The translations under genes and the position numbers were made by a program. The notes beneath the pieces were generated by a model, which saw only the letters and a list, made by a program, of their open reading frames with translations, ran no database searches and was not told the DNA's origin. A DNA stretch of 64,000 bases from Pseudomonadota bacterium. GTDB taxonomy: Bacteria; Desulfobacterota; Desulfobacteria; Desulfobacterales; Desulfosarcinaceae. The stretch lies in contig JAEYRZ010000012.1 in the NCBI GenBank assembly GCA_023435265.1, positions 1 to 64,000 of the forward strand. Direction: 5' to 3'. Shown in pieces: positions 1-8,353 of this stretch (positions within the stretch are counted from its first letter, which is position 1; each line of letters opens with the position of its first letter).

Positions 1-1
1 G

Positions 2-685
2 CTCCTGACCGATCGCATCCGGACCTGGCGGCAGCTGAAAAAGGGACATCTGATCGATTACTACCTGGGCCTGCTCAACGGCTCGGGCCTTCCTGCGGGC
101 GAACACCGCCTGGAGTTGCCGCTGTCCGCCGCAGAACGCCGCAAGGCTTTGGCGGAATTGGCCCGCATCGGCTTTGCACCGGCACAACGGGTCATCGGGC
201 TCAACCCGGGCGCCGCCCACGGAACCGCCAAGCGCTGGCCTGTCGCGCGCTATGCCGAATTGGGGCGGCGCCTGAAACGGCGCTACGATGCCCGGCTGTT
301 GATCTTCGGCGCTCCGCAGGAGAAAGACCTGGGCCGGGCTTTGGCCGGCGAACTGGGCGGCGGCGCCTGCAGCCTCGCCGGCCGGACCACGCTGCGCGAG
401 GCCTTCGCCCTGATCGAATGCTGCCGCCTGTTCGTGACCAACGATTCCGGACTGATGCATGCGGCAGCCGCCCTGAGCACCCCCGTGGTGGCGATCATCG
501 GCCCCACCGATCCGTCCGCAACGGCCCCGGTGGGTACGACGAGCCGCATTGTGCGGCAGACCGGCACCTGCCCCCGATTCCCCTGCCTGCTGCCGCACTG
601 CCCGACCGATCACGGCTGCATGAACGCCGTCAGCGTCGATCAGGTCTTCGACGCGGCCGCCGAATTGATCGAGGCGGCGCGATGA
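2..685 (+). CDS. waaF: lipopolysaccharide heptosyltransferase II (C-terminal part)
   Basis: The reading frame is open from base 2, so the gene starts before the window. It is a GT9-family heptosyltransferase that would add the second heptose to the inner LPS core from ADP-heptose at the cytoplasmic face of the inner membrane. Visible family marks are the nucleotide-sugar loop LNPGAAHGTAKRWP, the DSGLMHAAAAL helix, the TDPSATAPVG segment, and a Cys-containing C-terminus (CPRFPCLLPHCP). The stop overlaps the start of the next heptosyltransferase in an ATGA, so the two are translationally coupled. WaaF rather than another GT9 enzyme is chosen from motif wording and the adjacent waaC-like gene; acceptor specificity is inferred. 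Confidence 0.85.
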   Translation, partial: LLTDRIRTWRQLKKGHLIDYYLGLLNGSGLPAGEHRLELPLSAAERRKALAELARIGFAPAQRVIGLNPGAAHGTAKRWPVARYAELGRRLKRRYDARLLIFGAPQEKDLGRALAGELGGGACSLAGRTTLREAFALIECCRLFVTNDSGLMHAAAALSTPVVAIIGPTDPSATAPVGTTSRIVRQTGTCPRFPCLLPHCPTDHGCMNAVSVDQVFDAAAELIEAAR

Positions 686-1764
686 TCACCGGCCGCCCGA
701 CGATATTGATCGTCAAGCTCAGCGCCATCGGCGACGTGGTGCATACACTGCCGGCCCTGACCGCGCTGCGGCGCCATTTTCCCCACGGCCGGATCGACTG
801 GCTGGTCGAGGAAGCGGCCGCGCCGCTCGTCATCGGCCATCGCGCCGTGGACCGGGTGCTGGTTTCGCGGCGCAAGCGCTGGCTCGGCGGATTGAGGCGC
901 GGAGAATGGCGCCGCAATCTTGAAGCCGCCGCGGGTTTTCTGCATCGCCTGCGGGAGACGCGGTACGATCTGGTCCTCGATTTTCAGGCGGCGCTCAAAG
1001 GCGCGCTCCTGATCCTGGCGGTCCGGGGCGACCGCAAAATCGGGTACGGACCTGGCATGGAACACCAGGAGCACAGCCACCTCGTGCTCCATGAAAAAAT
1101 CCCCATGGTCAGCATGGAACTGCACGCGCTGGAACGCGGGCTGAAACTGTTGAACGCGATCGGCGTGCCGACCGGGCCTCCCGTTTACGACCTGCCGATC
1201 CGCCCCGAGGACGAACACTGCGCAGCGGCATTGCTGCAGTCCGGCGGTTGGACGCCGCATCAGAAGGCCATCGCCATCAACCCGGTCGCCAAATGGGAAA
1301 CCAAGCTCTGGAGCGTCCAGAAATTCGCCGGGCTGGCCGACCGCCTGATCGATCGTTACGCTGCGCCGGTATTCTTTACCGGCGATCGCGGCGATGGCGC
1401 GGTGATCGACGAAATTCAGGGCCGAATGAACCATCCTTCCACCAACCTCGCCGGACGGACCTCGCTGCCGCAGTTGGCCGCGGTGTTTCGGCGCATGGCG
1501 TGCGTCGTCTCCACCGACACCGGTCCGATGCACATTGCGGCCGCGATGGATGTCCCCGTGGTGGCGCTCTTCGGCCCCACCGCGCCGTGGCGGACCGGTC
1601 CGTACGGATCCCGCCACCGGGTCGTCCAGGCGCGGGCGGCGTGCATCCCCTGTTTCAAGCGTCAGTGTACGGACACCAGCTGCATGCAGGCCATCACGGT
1701 GGCGGATGTCCTCGAACAGGTCCATGCGCTGTTCGCGGGGCACGTCGCGGAGCGCCGGCCATGA
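682..1764 (+). CDS. waaC: lipopolysaccharide heptosyltransferase I
   Basis: A 360-residue GT9 enzyme predicted to transfer the first heptose from ADP-heptose to Kdo in the inner core. The N-terminus reads ILIVKLSAIGDVVHTLPAL, the usual WaaC opening, and the C-terminal domain has the STDTGPMHIAAAM and FGPTAPWRTGPYG signatures. The frame extends upstream to 418, but that part lies inside waaF; the ATG at 682 overlaps the waaF stop by 4 nt and puts the family N-terminus at residue 8. The gene ends in another ATGA overlap with the following GT2. The pair waaF-waaC indicates a heptose-containing core. Confidence 0.87.
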   Translation: MITGRPTILIVKLSAIGDVVHTLPALTALRRHFPHGRIDWLVEEAAAPLVIGHRAVDRVLVSRRKRWLGGLRRGEWRRNLEAAAGFLHRLRETRYDLVLDFQAALKGALLILAVRGDRKIGYGPGMEHQEHSHLVLHEKIPMVSMELHALERGLKLLNAIGVPTGPPVYDLPIRPEDEHCAAALLQSGGWTPHQKAIAINPVAKWETKLWSVQKFAGLADRLIDRYAAPVFFTGDRGDGAVIDEIQGRMNHPSTNLAGRTSLPQLAAVFRRMACVVSTDTGPMHIAAAMDVPVVALFGPTAPWRTGPYGSRHRVVQARAACIPCFKRQCTDTSCMQAITVADVLEQVHALFAGHVAERRP

Positions 1765-2588
1765 AGCGGATCAGCGTCATCGTGGCGACCTACAATCGGC
1801 CGGACGCCCTGCGCAAGACGCTCGGGGGTCTGCTGCACCAGCTCGAGCCGCCGACCGACATCGTGGTGGCGGATGACGGCTCCGCAGAAGAGACCCGCCG
1901 CACCGTGCAGGCGGTTGCCCGGAAATCGCCCGTGCCCCTCAAGCACGTGTGGCAGCCCGACAAAGGATTCCGGCTGGCGCGCATCCGCAACCTGGCCGTC
2001 CCCTCCGCCCAGGGGGACTACATCATCTTCCTGGATGGCGATTGTGTCCCCGACCGCTATTTTGTACAGGACCACGCCCGGCTGGCCCGCCCCGGCTTTT
2101 TCGTGCAGGGAAAAAGAATCCTGGTGGGCGCGCGGATGTCGCCGCAATTCGATTTTCGATCGGCCAACGGCAGCCGGCTGAACCTCTTTTTCTCGAAAGA
2201 GATCGCCAACGCGCACCACCTTATCCGGCTGCCCTGGATGCCGCCGTTGGCCGATAAAAAGCTGGGCGGCACGCGCGGCTGCAATTTGGGGATCTTCAAA
2301 AGCGATCTTGCGGCGGTCAACGGCTTCAACGAAGCGTTCCAGGGCTGGGGCCGCGAAGATTCTGAATTGGTGGTGCGCCTTTACAAGTACGGCCTGCGGC
2401 GCCTGCAGCACCCGTTCGCGGCGGTCTGTTTTCATTTGTGGCACCCCGAGAATTCCCGGGTCGCGCTGAACCGCAACGACGATCTTCTTTCGGAAGCTGT
2501 TGCCGCGACTTCTTTTTACTGCAAATATGGACTCGTCCAGACGGGAATCGACGAAGCGGAAAACGATCCCGGGCGAGGAAAGCCATAG
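1761..2588 (+). CDS. glycosyltransferase family 2 with Glyco_transf_7C-like C-terminus
   Basis: A 275-residue GT-A enzyme. The N-terminal nucleotide-sugar domain opens with ISVIVATYNRPDALRKTL and carries VADDGS and FLDGDCVPD (DxD-like metal site). The second half has GGTRGCNLGIF followed by FQGWGREDSELVVRL, the galactosyltransferase-7C pattern also seen in capsule and chondroitin-type polymerases. It is likely an LPS outer core or surface glycan transferase; donor and acceptor cannot be read from sequence. The start ATG overlaps the waaC stop by 4 nt. It is the last gene of this tight run; a 352-nt repeat-bearing gap follows. Confidence 0.8.
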   Translation: MKRISVIVATYNRPDALRKTLGGLLHQLEPPTDIVVADDGSAEETRRTVQAVARKSPVPLKHVWQPDKGFRLARIRNLAVPSAQGDYIIFLDGDCVPDRYFVQDHARLARPGFFVQGKRILVGARMSPQFDFRSANGSRLNLFFSKEIANAHHLIRLPWMPPLADKKLGGTRGCNLGIFKSDLAAVNGFNEAFQGWGREDSELVVRLYKYGLRRLQHPFAAVCFHLWHPENSRVALNRNDDLLSEAVAATSFYCKYGLVQTGIDEAENDPGRGKP

Positions 2589-2694
2589 TATGTACCGGCC
2601 TGATTAGGATGACGTATGGTTTCACCACAGAGGACACAGAGAACACAGAGAAAAAGATGAAAATTATCCTCTGTGATCTCTGTGCTCTCTGTGG
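2587..2694 (+). repeat. dispersed repeat with internal inverted repeat, copy 1
   Basis: Positions 2624-2694 form an imperfect inverted repeat made of CACAGAG-type units: the left arm starts CCACAGAGGACACAG and the right arm ends CTCTGTGCTCTCTGTGG, with a short A-rich loop. The left flank (TGTACCGGCCTGATTAGGATGACGTATGGTTTCA, 2591-2624) is part of the repeat, because a reversed copy with the same flank and arms lies at 46386-46495. It has no coding potential and sits just after the end of an operon, so it may act as a transcript-end structure, or it may be a non-autonomous mobile element. Confidence 0.8.
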
Positions 2695-2807
2695 TTATAA
2701 AATGGACTGACCCGTAATACGTCACCGAATTTGTGCCACAGAGCACTCAGTACACGTGTTCATAAGTTGGATAACGTACTGCTTGCGGGATCGGTCTGGG
2801 TTGATGA

Positions 2808-2894
2808 TCGGTCGGTCTCGCGGTCGGAATCGATATCGGAAGCGGGCGTCGAGATCCAATTCGATCGCGATCCCGATTCCGACCCCGACCCCGA
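2808..2894. repeat. hexamer-like low-complexity inverted repeat
   Basis: The left arm at 2808-2832 (TCGGTCGGTCTCGCGGTCGG plus AATCG) pairs with the right arm at 2874-2894 (CGATTCCGACCCCGACCCCG plus A). The right arm is a degenerate tandem of CGAYYC units. The rest of the 2589-2940 gap shows no convincing gene; a 65-codon frame here has biased, repetitive translation and is not called. Confidence 0.5.
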
Positions 2895-2940
2895 AATGAT
2901 ATGTCACGATACTTATGAATATACTTAGCAGACGGAACCC

Positions 2941-3729
2941 GTGAATCGACAGACCAAATTGTCCGTGGCGATCATTGCCCTCAACGAAGCCGACCGCCTG
3001 AATCACTGCATCCGCAGCGTCCAGTTTGCGGACGAAATCGTACTGGTGGATTCGGGCAGCCGCGACCAGACCCCGGAGATCGCCCGCGCCGCCGGCTGCC
3101 GGGTGTTCGCCAAGGCGTTCGCGGGCTTCGGACCGCAGAAACAGTTCGCCGTCGATCAATGCCGCCACGACTGGGTCCTGCTGGTGGATGCGGACGAAAA
3201 AGTGCCGCCCGGGACCGCTGCCACCGTCCGCGAAGCGTTGTGCGCCCCCGATCCGCAAGTGGCGGCTTTTTCGCTGCAGCGCAAGAATTTTCTGCACAAC
3301 CGCTGGATCCGGCATTGCGGCTGGTGGCCGGATCGCCTGGTCCGGCTGGTGGACCGCAGACGGGGCCGCTTCAGCCCGGACACGGTTCACGAGCGCTGGC
3401 TGCCGGACGGGCCGGTACACGAACTGTCCTGCGCCATCGAGCACCACAGTTTTCGCGGGTACGCCGACATGCTCGACAAGCTGCAGCGCTATTCGACCCT
3501 TGGCGCGCAGACCGCGGCCGCAAGGGGCCGGATCCACGCATGGTCGCCGGTCCTTCACGGCGCTTGGACTTTTTTTCAGACCTATGCGATCAAATTGGGC
3601 ATGCTCGACGGCTTCGACGGGCTGATGATTGCGCTGCTGCACGCCGGCGGTTCGCTGATGAAATACGCCAAGGCCCGCGAGTTGCGCGAATTTGCCGGAA
3701 CGCACGATGAAACGGCGGCGGAACGATGA
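2941..3729 (+). CDS. glycosyltransferase family 2, WaaE/KdtX-like
   Basis: A 262-residue GT2 enzyme starting at GTG. The domain opens LSVAIIALNEADRL and has VDSGSRDQTPEIA and LLVDADEKVP (metal-binding DxD), then the family segment NRWIRHCGWWPDRLVRL and VHERW. This arrangement matches the WaaE/KdtX group, which adds glucose to inner-core heptose in enterobacteria; the sugar used here is not known. The C-terminus (FFQTYAIKLGMLDGFDGLMIALLHA) is the usual membrane-proximal helix. It overlaps the following GT4 by 4 nt. No strong ribosome binding site precedes the GTG (AGACGGAAC is the best candidate), but an upstream start would run into the repeat. Confidence 0.82.
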   Translation: MNRQTKLSVAIIALNEADRLNHCIRSVQFADEIVLVDSGSRDQTPEIARAAGCRVFAKAFAGFGPQKQFAVDQCRHDWVLLVDADEKVPPGTAATVREALCAPDPQVAAFSLQRKNFLHNRWIRHCGWWPDRLVRLVDRRRGRFSPDTVHERWLPDGPVHELSCAIEHHSFRGYADMLDKLQRYSTLGAQTAAARGRIHAWSPVLHGAWTFFQTYAIKLGMLDGFDGLMIALLHAGGSLMKYAKARELREFAGTHDETAAER

Positions 3730-4823
3730 ACGTATTGCACACCGAAACCCTGCAGGGCTGGGGCGGTCAGCAGAATAAAGTGATCAAGGAACTGGTCGCC
3801 ACGCGCGACCTCGGCCACGCGGTCTTTCTGCTGTGCGGCCCGGGAACGGAGATCGGCGCCCGCGCCAGAAATGCCGGCGTGACGGTTTTCGAGTTTCCGA
3901 TGACCCGGTGGACCTATCACAAATCGATTCCCTTCACCCTGCAGTTGATCGAGAAATTGAACATCGATGTCCTGATCACCCACAGCTCGGCCGACAGCTG
4001 GATGGGCGCCATTGCCGGGCGCCTCGCGCGCCGCAAGGTAATCGCCATGCGCGAGCGGCACAACCTGCACACGATTGTGGGCTGGCCCTCCAAATGGCTG
4101 CACCGCAAGCTGTTCCACCGGCTGCTGGCCGTGAGCCAGAAGGTGAAGGATTACCTGGTCGAGGAGATCCAAGTCCAGGCGGAAAAAGTATTGCTGCTCA
4201 ACAGCGTGGTGAATGTGGCGGCCTTTGAACATGCTCAAAGCACCATCCGGCAGGAACTGGGCATCCCCGCCGATGCGCTGGTGATCGGAATGTTTTCCAT
4301 CCTGCGGGTCAACAAAGGGATTTACGATTTCCGCGAAATCGTCGCCCGCATGCTGCCGGCGAACCCGAACACCTATGCGATTTTCGGCGGCAAGACCAAC
4401 CCGGACCGGATCCGGGAGTTCAGCGAATACTTCCGGCAGCACGGCGTGGATCCCGGGCATGTCAAATGGACCGGATACCGCGAAGATGCCGCCAACGTGA
4501 TGAAGGGCTTCGATGTCTTCGTCTTTCCTTCGCACAGCGAAGGCTGGCCCAATGTGCTGCTGGAGGCCATGGCCTGCGGACTTCCCGTGGTCACCTACGA
4601 CATACGACCCATGTCGGACATGATCGAGAACGGGGCCACCGGATTTACGGTGCCGTTTCAGGATTTCGACCTGCTGGCGCAGCGCACCGGGCAGCTGCTG
4701 CGCGACGCCGGCCTGCGCCGAGAACTGGGCCGGGCCGCCCTCGCGGCGGCAAAGCAGCGGTTCGACGAGGCCGGGCTGAAGGAGAACGTGCGCGGCATTC
4801 TCGAGGCGGTCACCCGTGGCTAA
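3726..4823 (+). CDS. glycosyltransferase family 4
   Basis: A 365-residue GT-B retaining transferase. The N-terminal acceptor domain contains TETLQGWGGQQNKV, and the C-terminal donor domain has SILRVNKG and the EX7E motif within SHSEGWPNVLLEAMACGLPVV. The context between a WaaE-like GT2 and a polysaccharide deacetylase supports a role in LPS core or surface glycan assembly in the cytoplasm. It overlaps its neighbours on both sides (4 nt upstream, 8 nt downstream). Substrate unknown. Confidence 0.82.
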   Translation: MNVLHTETLQGWGGQQNKVIKELVATRDLGHAVFLLCGPGTEIGARARNAGVTVFEFPMTRWTYHKSIPFTLQLIEKLNIDVLITHSSADSWMGAIAGRLARRKVIAMRERHNLHTIVGWPSKWLHRKLFHRLLAVSQKVKDYLVEEIQVQAEKVLLLNSVVNVAAFEHAQSTIRQELGIPADALVIGMFSILRVNKGIYDFREIVARMLPANPNTYAIFGGKTNPDRIREFSEYFRQHGVDPGHVKWTGYREDAANVMKGFDVFVFPSHSEGWPNVLLEAMACGLPVVTYDIRPMSDMIENGATGFTVPFQDFDLLAQRTGQLLRDAGLRRELGRAALAAAKQRFDEAGLKENVRGILEAVTRG

Positions 4824-5670
4824 TCCCGTCGCCGTCATCACCTTTCATCATTTCCACCCCGCACCCGGCCGGTTGAGCGTCCCTCCGGACCTGCTCGAAA
4901 CGGTTCTGCGCGCGCTGAAACAAAGGTACACCTTTATCGCCTGGGAGCAGTTCAAGGAGTATCTGGCTGGCCGGCGGGCGGCGCCGCGTGGCTGCGTCCT
5001 CGCCACGTTCGATGACGGCTACCTGGACCAGTACCTCCACGGGTTCCCGGTTTTTCAGCGTCTGGACGTCCCCTTCGTCGTATTCCTGGTGACCGGGTTC
5101 ATCCGGGAGCAAACGCGCTGCCGCACTGCGCTGGAGCGCGTCGACCACAAAGCCATCTGGCGGGACCCCCATCCGGATTACTTTCTCAACACGGCCGAAC
5201 TGCGCATGATGAACGCGAGCGGGCTGGCCGGGTTCGGCAGCCATTCCGAGAGCCATTTGCACTGCCGCGGAAAAACGGAAGCGCTTTTGCGCGAAGAGTT
5301 CAACCGGTCGCATGCCGCCATCCGATCCCTGAACCTGGAACGATCGCCCCACGGATTCTGCTGGCCGCAGGGCGCTTACGATTCCCTGGCCCTCGAAGTG
5401 ATCCGCGACAGCCCCTATCGATTCGCCTTTTCCACATTTGAAGGCGGCTTTCGCCCCGGCGATGATCCCTTTACCATCCGGCGCATCGACTGTTCTTCCT
5501 TTTCTGGGGATAACCGGGACTATACCTCGCGTTTAAGACGCAAACTGTGGATCTATACTTCCGGTGTATTCGGGCATTGGTACAGCGCCTTTAAAAATTA
5601 CCGGGAATCCTGCTTGAACCGCGGCCGTATCCGCAAACGAAACGAGGTGCGTGAACATGGTCGTGGGTAG
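4816..5670 (+). CDS. polysaccharide deacetylase family protein (NodB homology)
   Basis: A 284-residue CE4-type protein starting at a GTG inside the end of the GT4 gene. The NodB core shows VITFHHF, then TFDDGY (catalytic Asp pair) and SHSESH (the HxxxH-type zinc ligands), followed by WPQGAYD and a TIRRID-type C-terminal motif. There is no signal peptide, so it would act on a cytoplasmic, lipid-linked or nucleotide-linked intermediate rather than on finished wall. Being embedded in the core-glycan operon suggests N-deacetylation of an aminosugar in the core. The exact substrate is inference. Confidence 0.8.
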   Translation: MANPVAVITFHHFHPAPGRLSVPPDLLETVLRALKQRYTFIAWEQFKEYLAGRRAAPRGCVLATFDDGYLDQYLHGFPVFQRLDVPFVVFLVTGFIREQTRCRTALERVDHKAIWRDPHPDYFLNTAELRMMNASGLAGFGSHSESHLHCRGKTEALLREEFNRSHAAIRSLNLERSPHGFCWPQGAYDSLALEVIRDSPYRFAFSTFEGGFRPGDDPFTIRRIDCSSFSGDNRDYTSRLRRKLWIYTSGVFGHWYSAFKNYRESCLNRGRIRKRNEVREHGRG

Positions 5671-6313
5671 TGCCGCCGCAGCGCAGTGGCGCGATGCCCT
5701 GAAAGGCACGCCGCTGTTTACAAGCCGCAATGCCGTGCTTTTCGCCTATGGGGACGCTTTGCTGAAGTTTTTTCGGCCGCGCCATTTCATCAGCGACTAT
5801 GTCCGGCGCTATGCCGGCCTGCCCCTGGCGCGCAAAGAAGCCGCGGATTACGCCCTGCTGGCACGCATCGACCTTCACGTGCCCCGGGTCCTGGGCACCC
5901 GTACATTGTGGAACCCGTGCGGCGCGTTCGAATCGGTCATCGCGCTCGAACACCTCGCCGACAAAGCCACGGCACTCGAATTCCTGCAGCGTGCCCCGGA
6001 GCCGGAGCGTCTCGGCCTTTTGCGCCACATCGCGGACGATCTCCAGCGGATGTGGAACGCGTGGATTCTCCACGGGGACCTGCGCTTCGGCAATATCCTG
6101 GTCGGCGGCGATCTCGTCCCGTATTGGCTGGACCCCGGGCTGAAGCGGTTTCGCGATTATGCTTCGATGCGCAAGGCCACGGACCGGGTGATCGGAAGGT
6201 TCATCCGTTTGAATTTTCATCTGATCGGATCGCAGGGCGTCGCGCTGCTCTGCTCCCTGCAACTGCCCGATAGTAGGGTGCAACTGCCCGGGGAAAGGGG
6301 GTCGGCCTCTTGA
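5657..6313 (+). CDS. LPS core kinase-like protein (WaaP/RIO fold)
   Basis: About 218 residues. The key motif is HGDLRFGNILV, the catalytic-loop HGDxxxxN of Kdo/WaaP/RIO-type small-molecule kinases, followed by WLDPG in place of the usual metal-binding DFG-like segment; the N-terminal LLKFFRP may hold the ATP-binding Lys. It probably phosphorylates a core sugar. A GTG at 5651 would also open the frame, but GAGGTG at 5644-5649 is correctly spaced for ATG 5657. The gene starts within the end of the deacetylase gene. The family is clear at fold level only. Confidence 0.7.
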   Translation: MVVGSAAAAQWRDALKGTPLFTSRNAVLFAYGDALLKFFRPRHFISDYVRRYAGLPLARKEAADYALLARIDLHVPRVLGTRTLWNPCGAFESVIALEHLADKATALEFLQRAPEPERLGLLRHIADDLQRMWNAWILHGDLRFGNILVGGDLVPYWLDPGLKRFRDYASMRKATDRVIGRFIRLNFHLIGSQGVALLCSLQLPDSRVQLPGERGSAS

Positions 6314-6329
6314 CGTCGATTCGATTTCA

Positions 6330-6899
6330 ATGCGGCGAAGCACCCGGGGCTGGAATGGAATGAGAATTCGCAACGCATCCGGCCAATGGGAGCCCTATAC
6401 GGGATTGAAGCCCGAGGATCTCACCCGGCTGTCAGGTCTGATGACGCAATGCCTGGCGCGGCAGGCCACCGTCCTGATCGCCGTCGTCGGCAACAAGGGG
6501 GTCGGAAAATCCTTGCTGGGCAAGCTTTTCCGCAAAGAAGGCATCGGCCCGTTCAAACCCAGGGATATCGCCGTGATCGATGACGACAACATGGCGGTCG
6601 ATTTTCTGTTTTGCTTCCGCCGCTGGCACATGGACCCCTGCAGAGGAATCGATGAACTCGGCCCTTTTCTCAAGTACTGCAAAAAGAAGCCGGTGCGCAT
6701 CTACATCAAATCGAACCCCGAAAGCCGCATCACCAAGGCCGATATCGTCCTGCGCCTGAGCACGGACGAGGAGCAGAGAAGATTGCGCTTGATCAAGCGT
6801 TATCGCCGGGAGAAAGGCGATCGGGTTTATGTGCAAACCCGCAACTATGCTCACGAAATCAAGATCGCCCGCCGCTTCGAAATGAGCGCGGTGATCTGA
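6330..6899 (+). CDS. small P-loop NTPase-like protein
   Basis: 189 residues if started at 6330, or 179 from the in-frame ATG at 6360; neither has a clear ribosome binding site. A Walker A loop GNKGVGKS sits near residue 52 and VIDDDN resembles a Walker B or nucleoside-kinase segment. The C-terminal half is rich in Arg and Lys (RLRLIKRYRREKGDRVYV). The size and layout recall adenylate-kinase-like phosphotransferases. I do not recognise a named family. It lies between two kinase-fold genes in the envelope glycan operon, so a sugar-modifying kinase is possible, but function is unknown. Confidence 0.65.
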   Translation: MRRSTRGWNGMRIRNASGQWEPYTGLKPEDLTRLSGLMTQCLARQATVLIAVVGNKGVGKSLLGKLFRKEGIGPFKPRDIAVIDDDNMAVDFLFCFRRWHMDPCRGIDELGPFLKYCKKKPVRIYIKSNPESRITKADIVLRLSTDEEQRRLRLIKRYRREKGDRVYVQTRNYAHEIKIARRFEMSAVI

Positions 6900-6934
6900 G
6901 AGGCTCTCTTGCGCCGGACGCACCCTGCTTCTGA

Positions 6935-8353
6935 ATGGACACTATGCCGCTGAACGCAAATACCCGGATGACGGACAGCAATTGTCTGCTGCACTTCAGA
7001 GACGAAACGCAGGAGCTGATCATCAAGCATTACCTGCGCAAGCCGCTGAATGCCAAAATGATAAAATACCGCGTGCTTGAATTGTTCAAGAAGCAGATTC
7101 CCATCGAATACCGCAGTCCCGGAGCGCGGCGGCGGTTTGAAGCGGAATGCCTCCAGCTGTGGCGCCGGCGGGGGTTCCGCGTTCCGGCGGTGATGGAAGT
7201 CCCGGCCCGCTATTCGGCGCGGGAACCGGTTCTGGCCCTCGAATTTATTCCGGGCGAGCGTCTGGATCATTTTCTGGCCGCCGAAAGCCGATCGCCCGAA
7301 GATAAAATAGCCGGCCTGCGGATGGTCTTCGAGGAGATGAGCACGCGGCACTGCAGCGCCATCTTCGAAGAAGAACATCGGCTGATTCACTTCGACGCCA
7401 ATATCCGCAACCTCATCCTGAACGGAAGCGAGGTCGTGCACCTCGACTTCGAAATGGGCCGCCTCGGCGAGGAGATCGACCGGTCGGCGGCCCGTGAGGT
7501 ACTCAAGCTCAGCCTTCAGGCCGCAGCGCGGCTCGGCCCGGCGCAGTTGGAATCCATTGCCGGGCTTCTCGTGAACGCCTATGGGATCATGCATGTCCTC
7601 CAGCGGATCATCAAGGAGGTGCTGCAGCCCAGGTTCCGGAATCTTCACCTGTACCGCGATCGCAAACGCAAGGAGAAGCACGCCGGCTTGCTGACCAAGG
7701 TGGATATCGCCCGCGCCATTGGGCGGCAGATCGAAGAACGGGCCGCGGGCAGGCGCTCCGCCGCCGCCGACCCGCTGCTGCGGCAGGCCCTGGAAACGAG
7801 TTGGAACGGCAAGTACTATCAATCGCTGGATGACTCAGACCCGCGGGGCCGCGACATGCATCATCGTTATCAGGTGATGCAGTTTCCGCAGGATTTCGGG
7901 AATGCATCCGTCCTGGACATCGGGTGCAACATCGGCCGGATCTGCCTGGATGCCAAGCGCCGCGGGGCGCGCAGGGCGGTGGGCCTCGATTTTCGGCCGG
8001 ATGTGATTGCGGCCATGAGCGAATGCTATCGCAGCATGGGCATCGACGTCGAACTTCACGCCTTCGATATCAACGAGGGCGTGGAGGCCCTGCGCGCCCG
8101 GATCGGGGACGAACCGTTCGATTATATTTACGCCCTTTCGATCTGGTCGCATGTCGATCAATCCAAATTGTGGGCGATCATCAATTATTTCGGTGCAAAG
8201 ACATTGATCCTGGAAGACAACTCGCCCAGCCGGATCAAATCGCTGGAGCGGATTCGGGGCATTCTGGAAACCCATCTCGATTACCGGTCAATCGAATTCA
8301 TGGGGTTCACCAAGGACCGCGGCATACGCGCCGTCTTCAGGCTGATCAAATGA
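6935..8353 (+). CDS. kinase-like domain fused to SAM-dependent methyltransferase
   Basis: A 472-residue two-domain protein. Residues about 20-230 look like a RIO/LPS-kinase fold: LEFIPGERL, a catalytic loop HFDANIRNLI (HxDxxxxN) near residue 152, and HLDFE where DFG would sit. Residues about 290-472 are a class I methyltransferase with VLDIGCNIGR (motif I, near residue 325), GLDFRPD (motif II) and FDYIYALSIWSHV (motif IV region). A charged linker RDRKRKEKH separates them. It overlaps the next gene by 4 nt. Joint phosphorylation and methylation of a core or capsule sugar, as in capped O-antigen chains, is a reasonable inference but not shown. Confidence 0.75.
   Translation: MDTMPLNANTRMTDSNCLLHFRDETQELIIKHYLRKPLNAKMIKYRVLELFKKQIPIEYRSPGARRRFEAECLQLWRRRGFRVPAVMEVPARYSAREPVLALEFIPGERLDHFLAAESRSPEDKIAGLRMVFEEMSTRHCSAIFEEEHRLIHFDANIRNLILNGSEVVHLDFEMGRLGEEIDRSAAREVLKLSLQAAARLGPAQLESIAGLLVNAYGIMHVLQRIIKEVLQPRFRNLHLYRDRKRKEKHAGLLTKVDIARAIGRQIEERAAGRRSAAADPLLRQALETSWNGKYYQSLDDSDPRGRDMHHRYQVMQFPQDFGNASVLDIGCNIGRICLDAKRRGARRAVGLDFRPDVIAAMSECYRSMGIDVELHAFDINEGVEALRARIGDEPFDYIYALSIWSHVDQSKLWAIINYFGAKTLILEDNSPSRIKSLERIRGILETHLDYRSIEFMGFTKDRGIRAVFRLIK

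Noticed and set aside
2731..2928. 65-codon plus-strand frame with a DPDSDPDP stretch
   Set aside because: It translates the CGAYYC hexamer repeat; no ribosome binding site or family.
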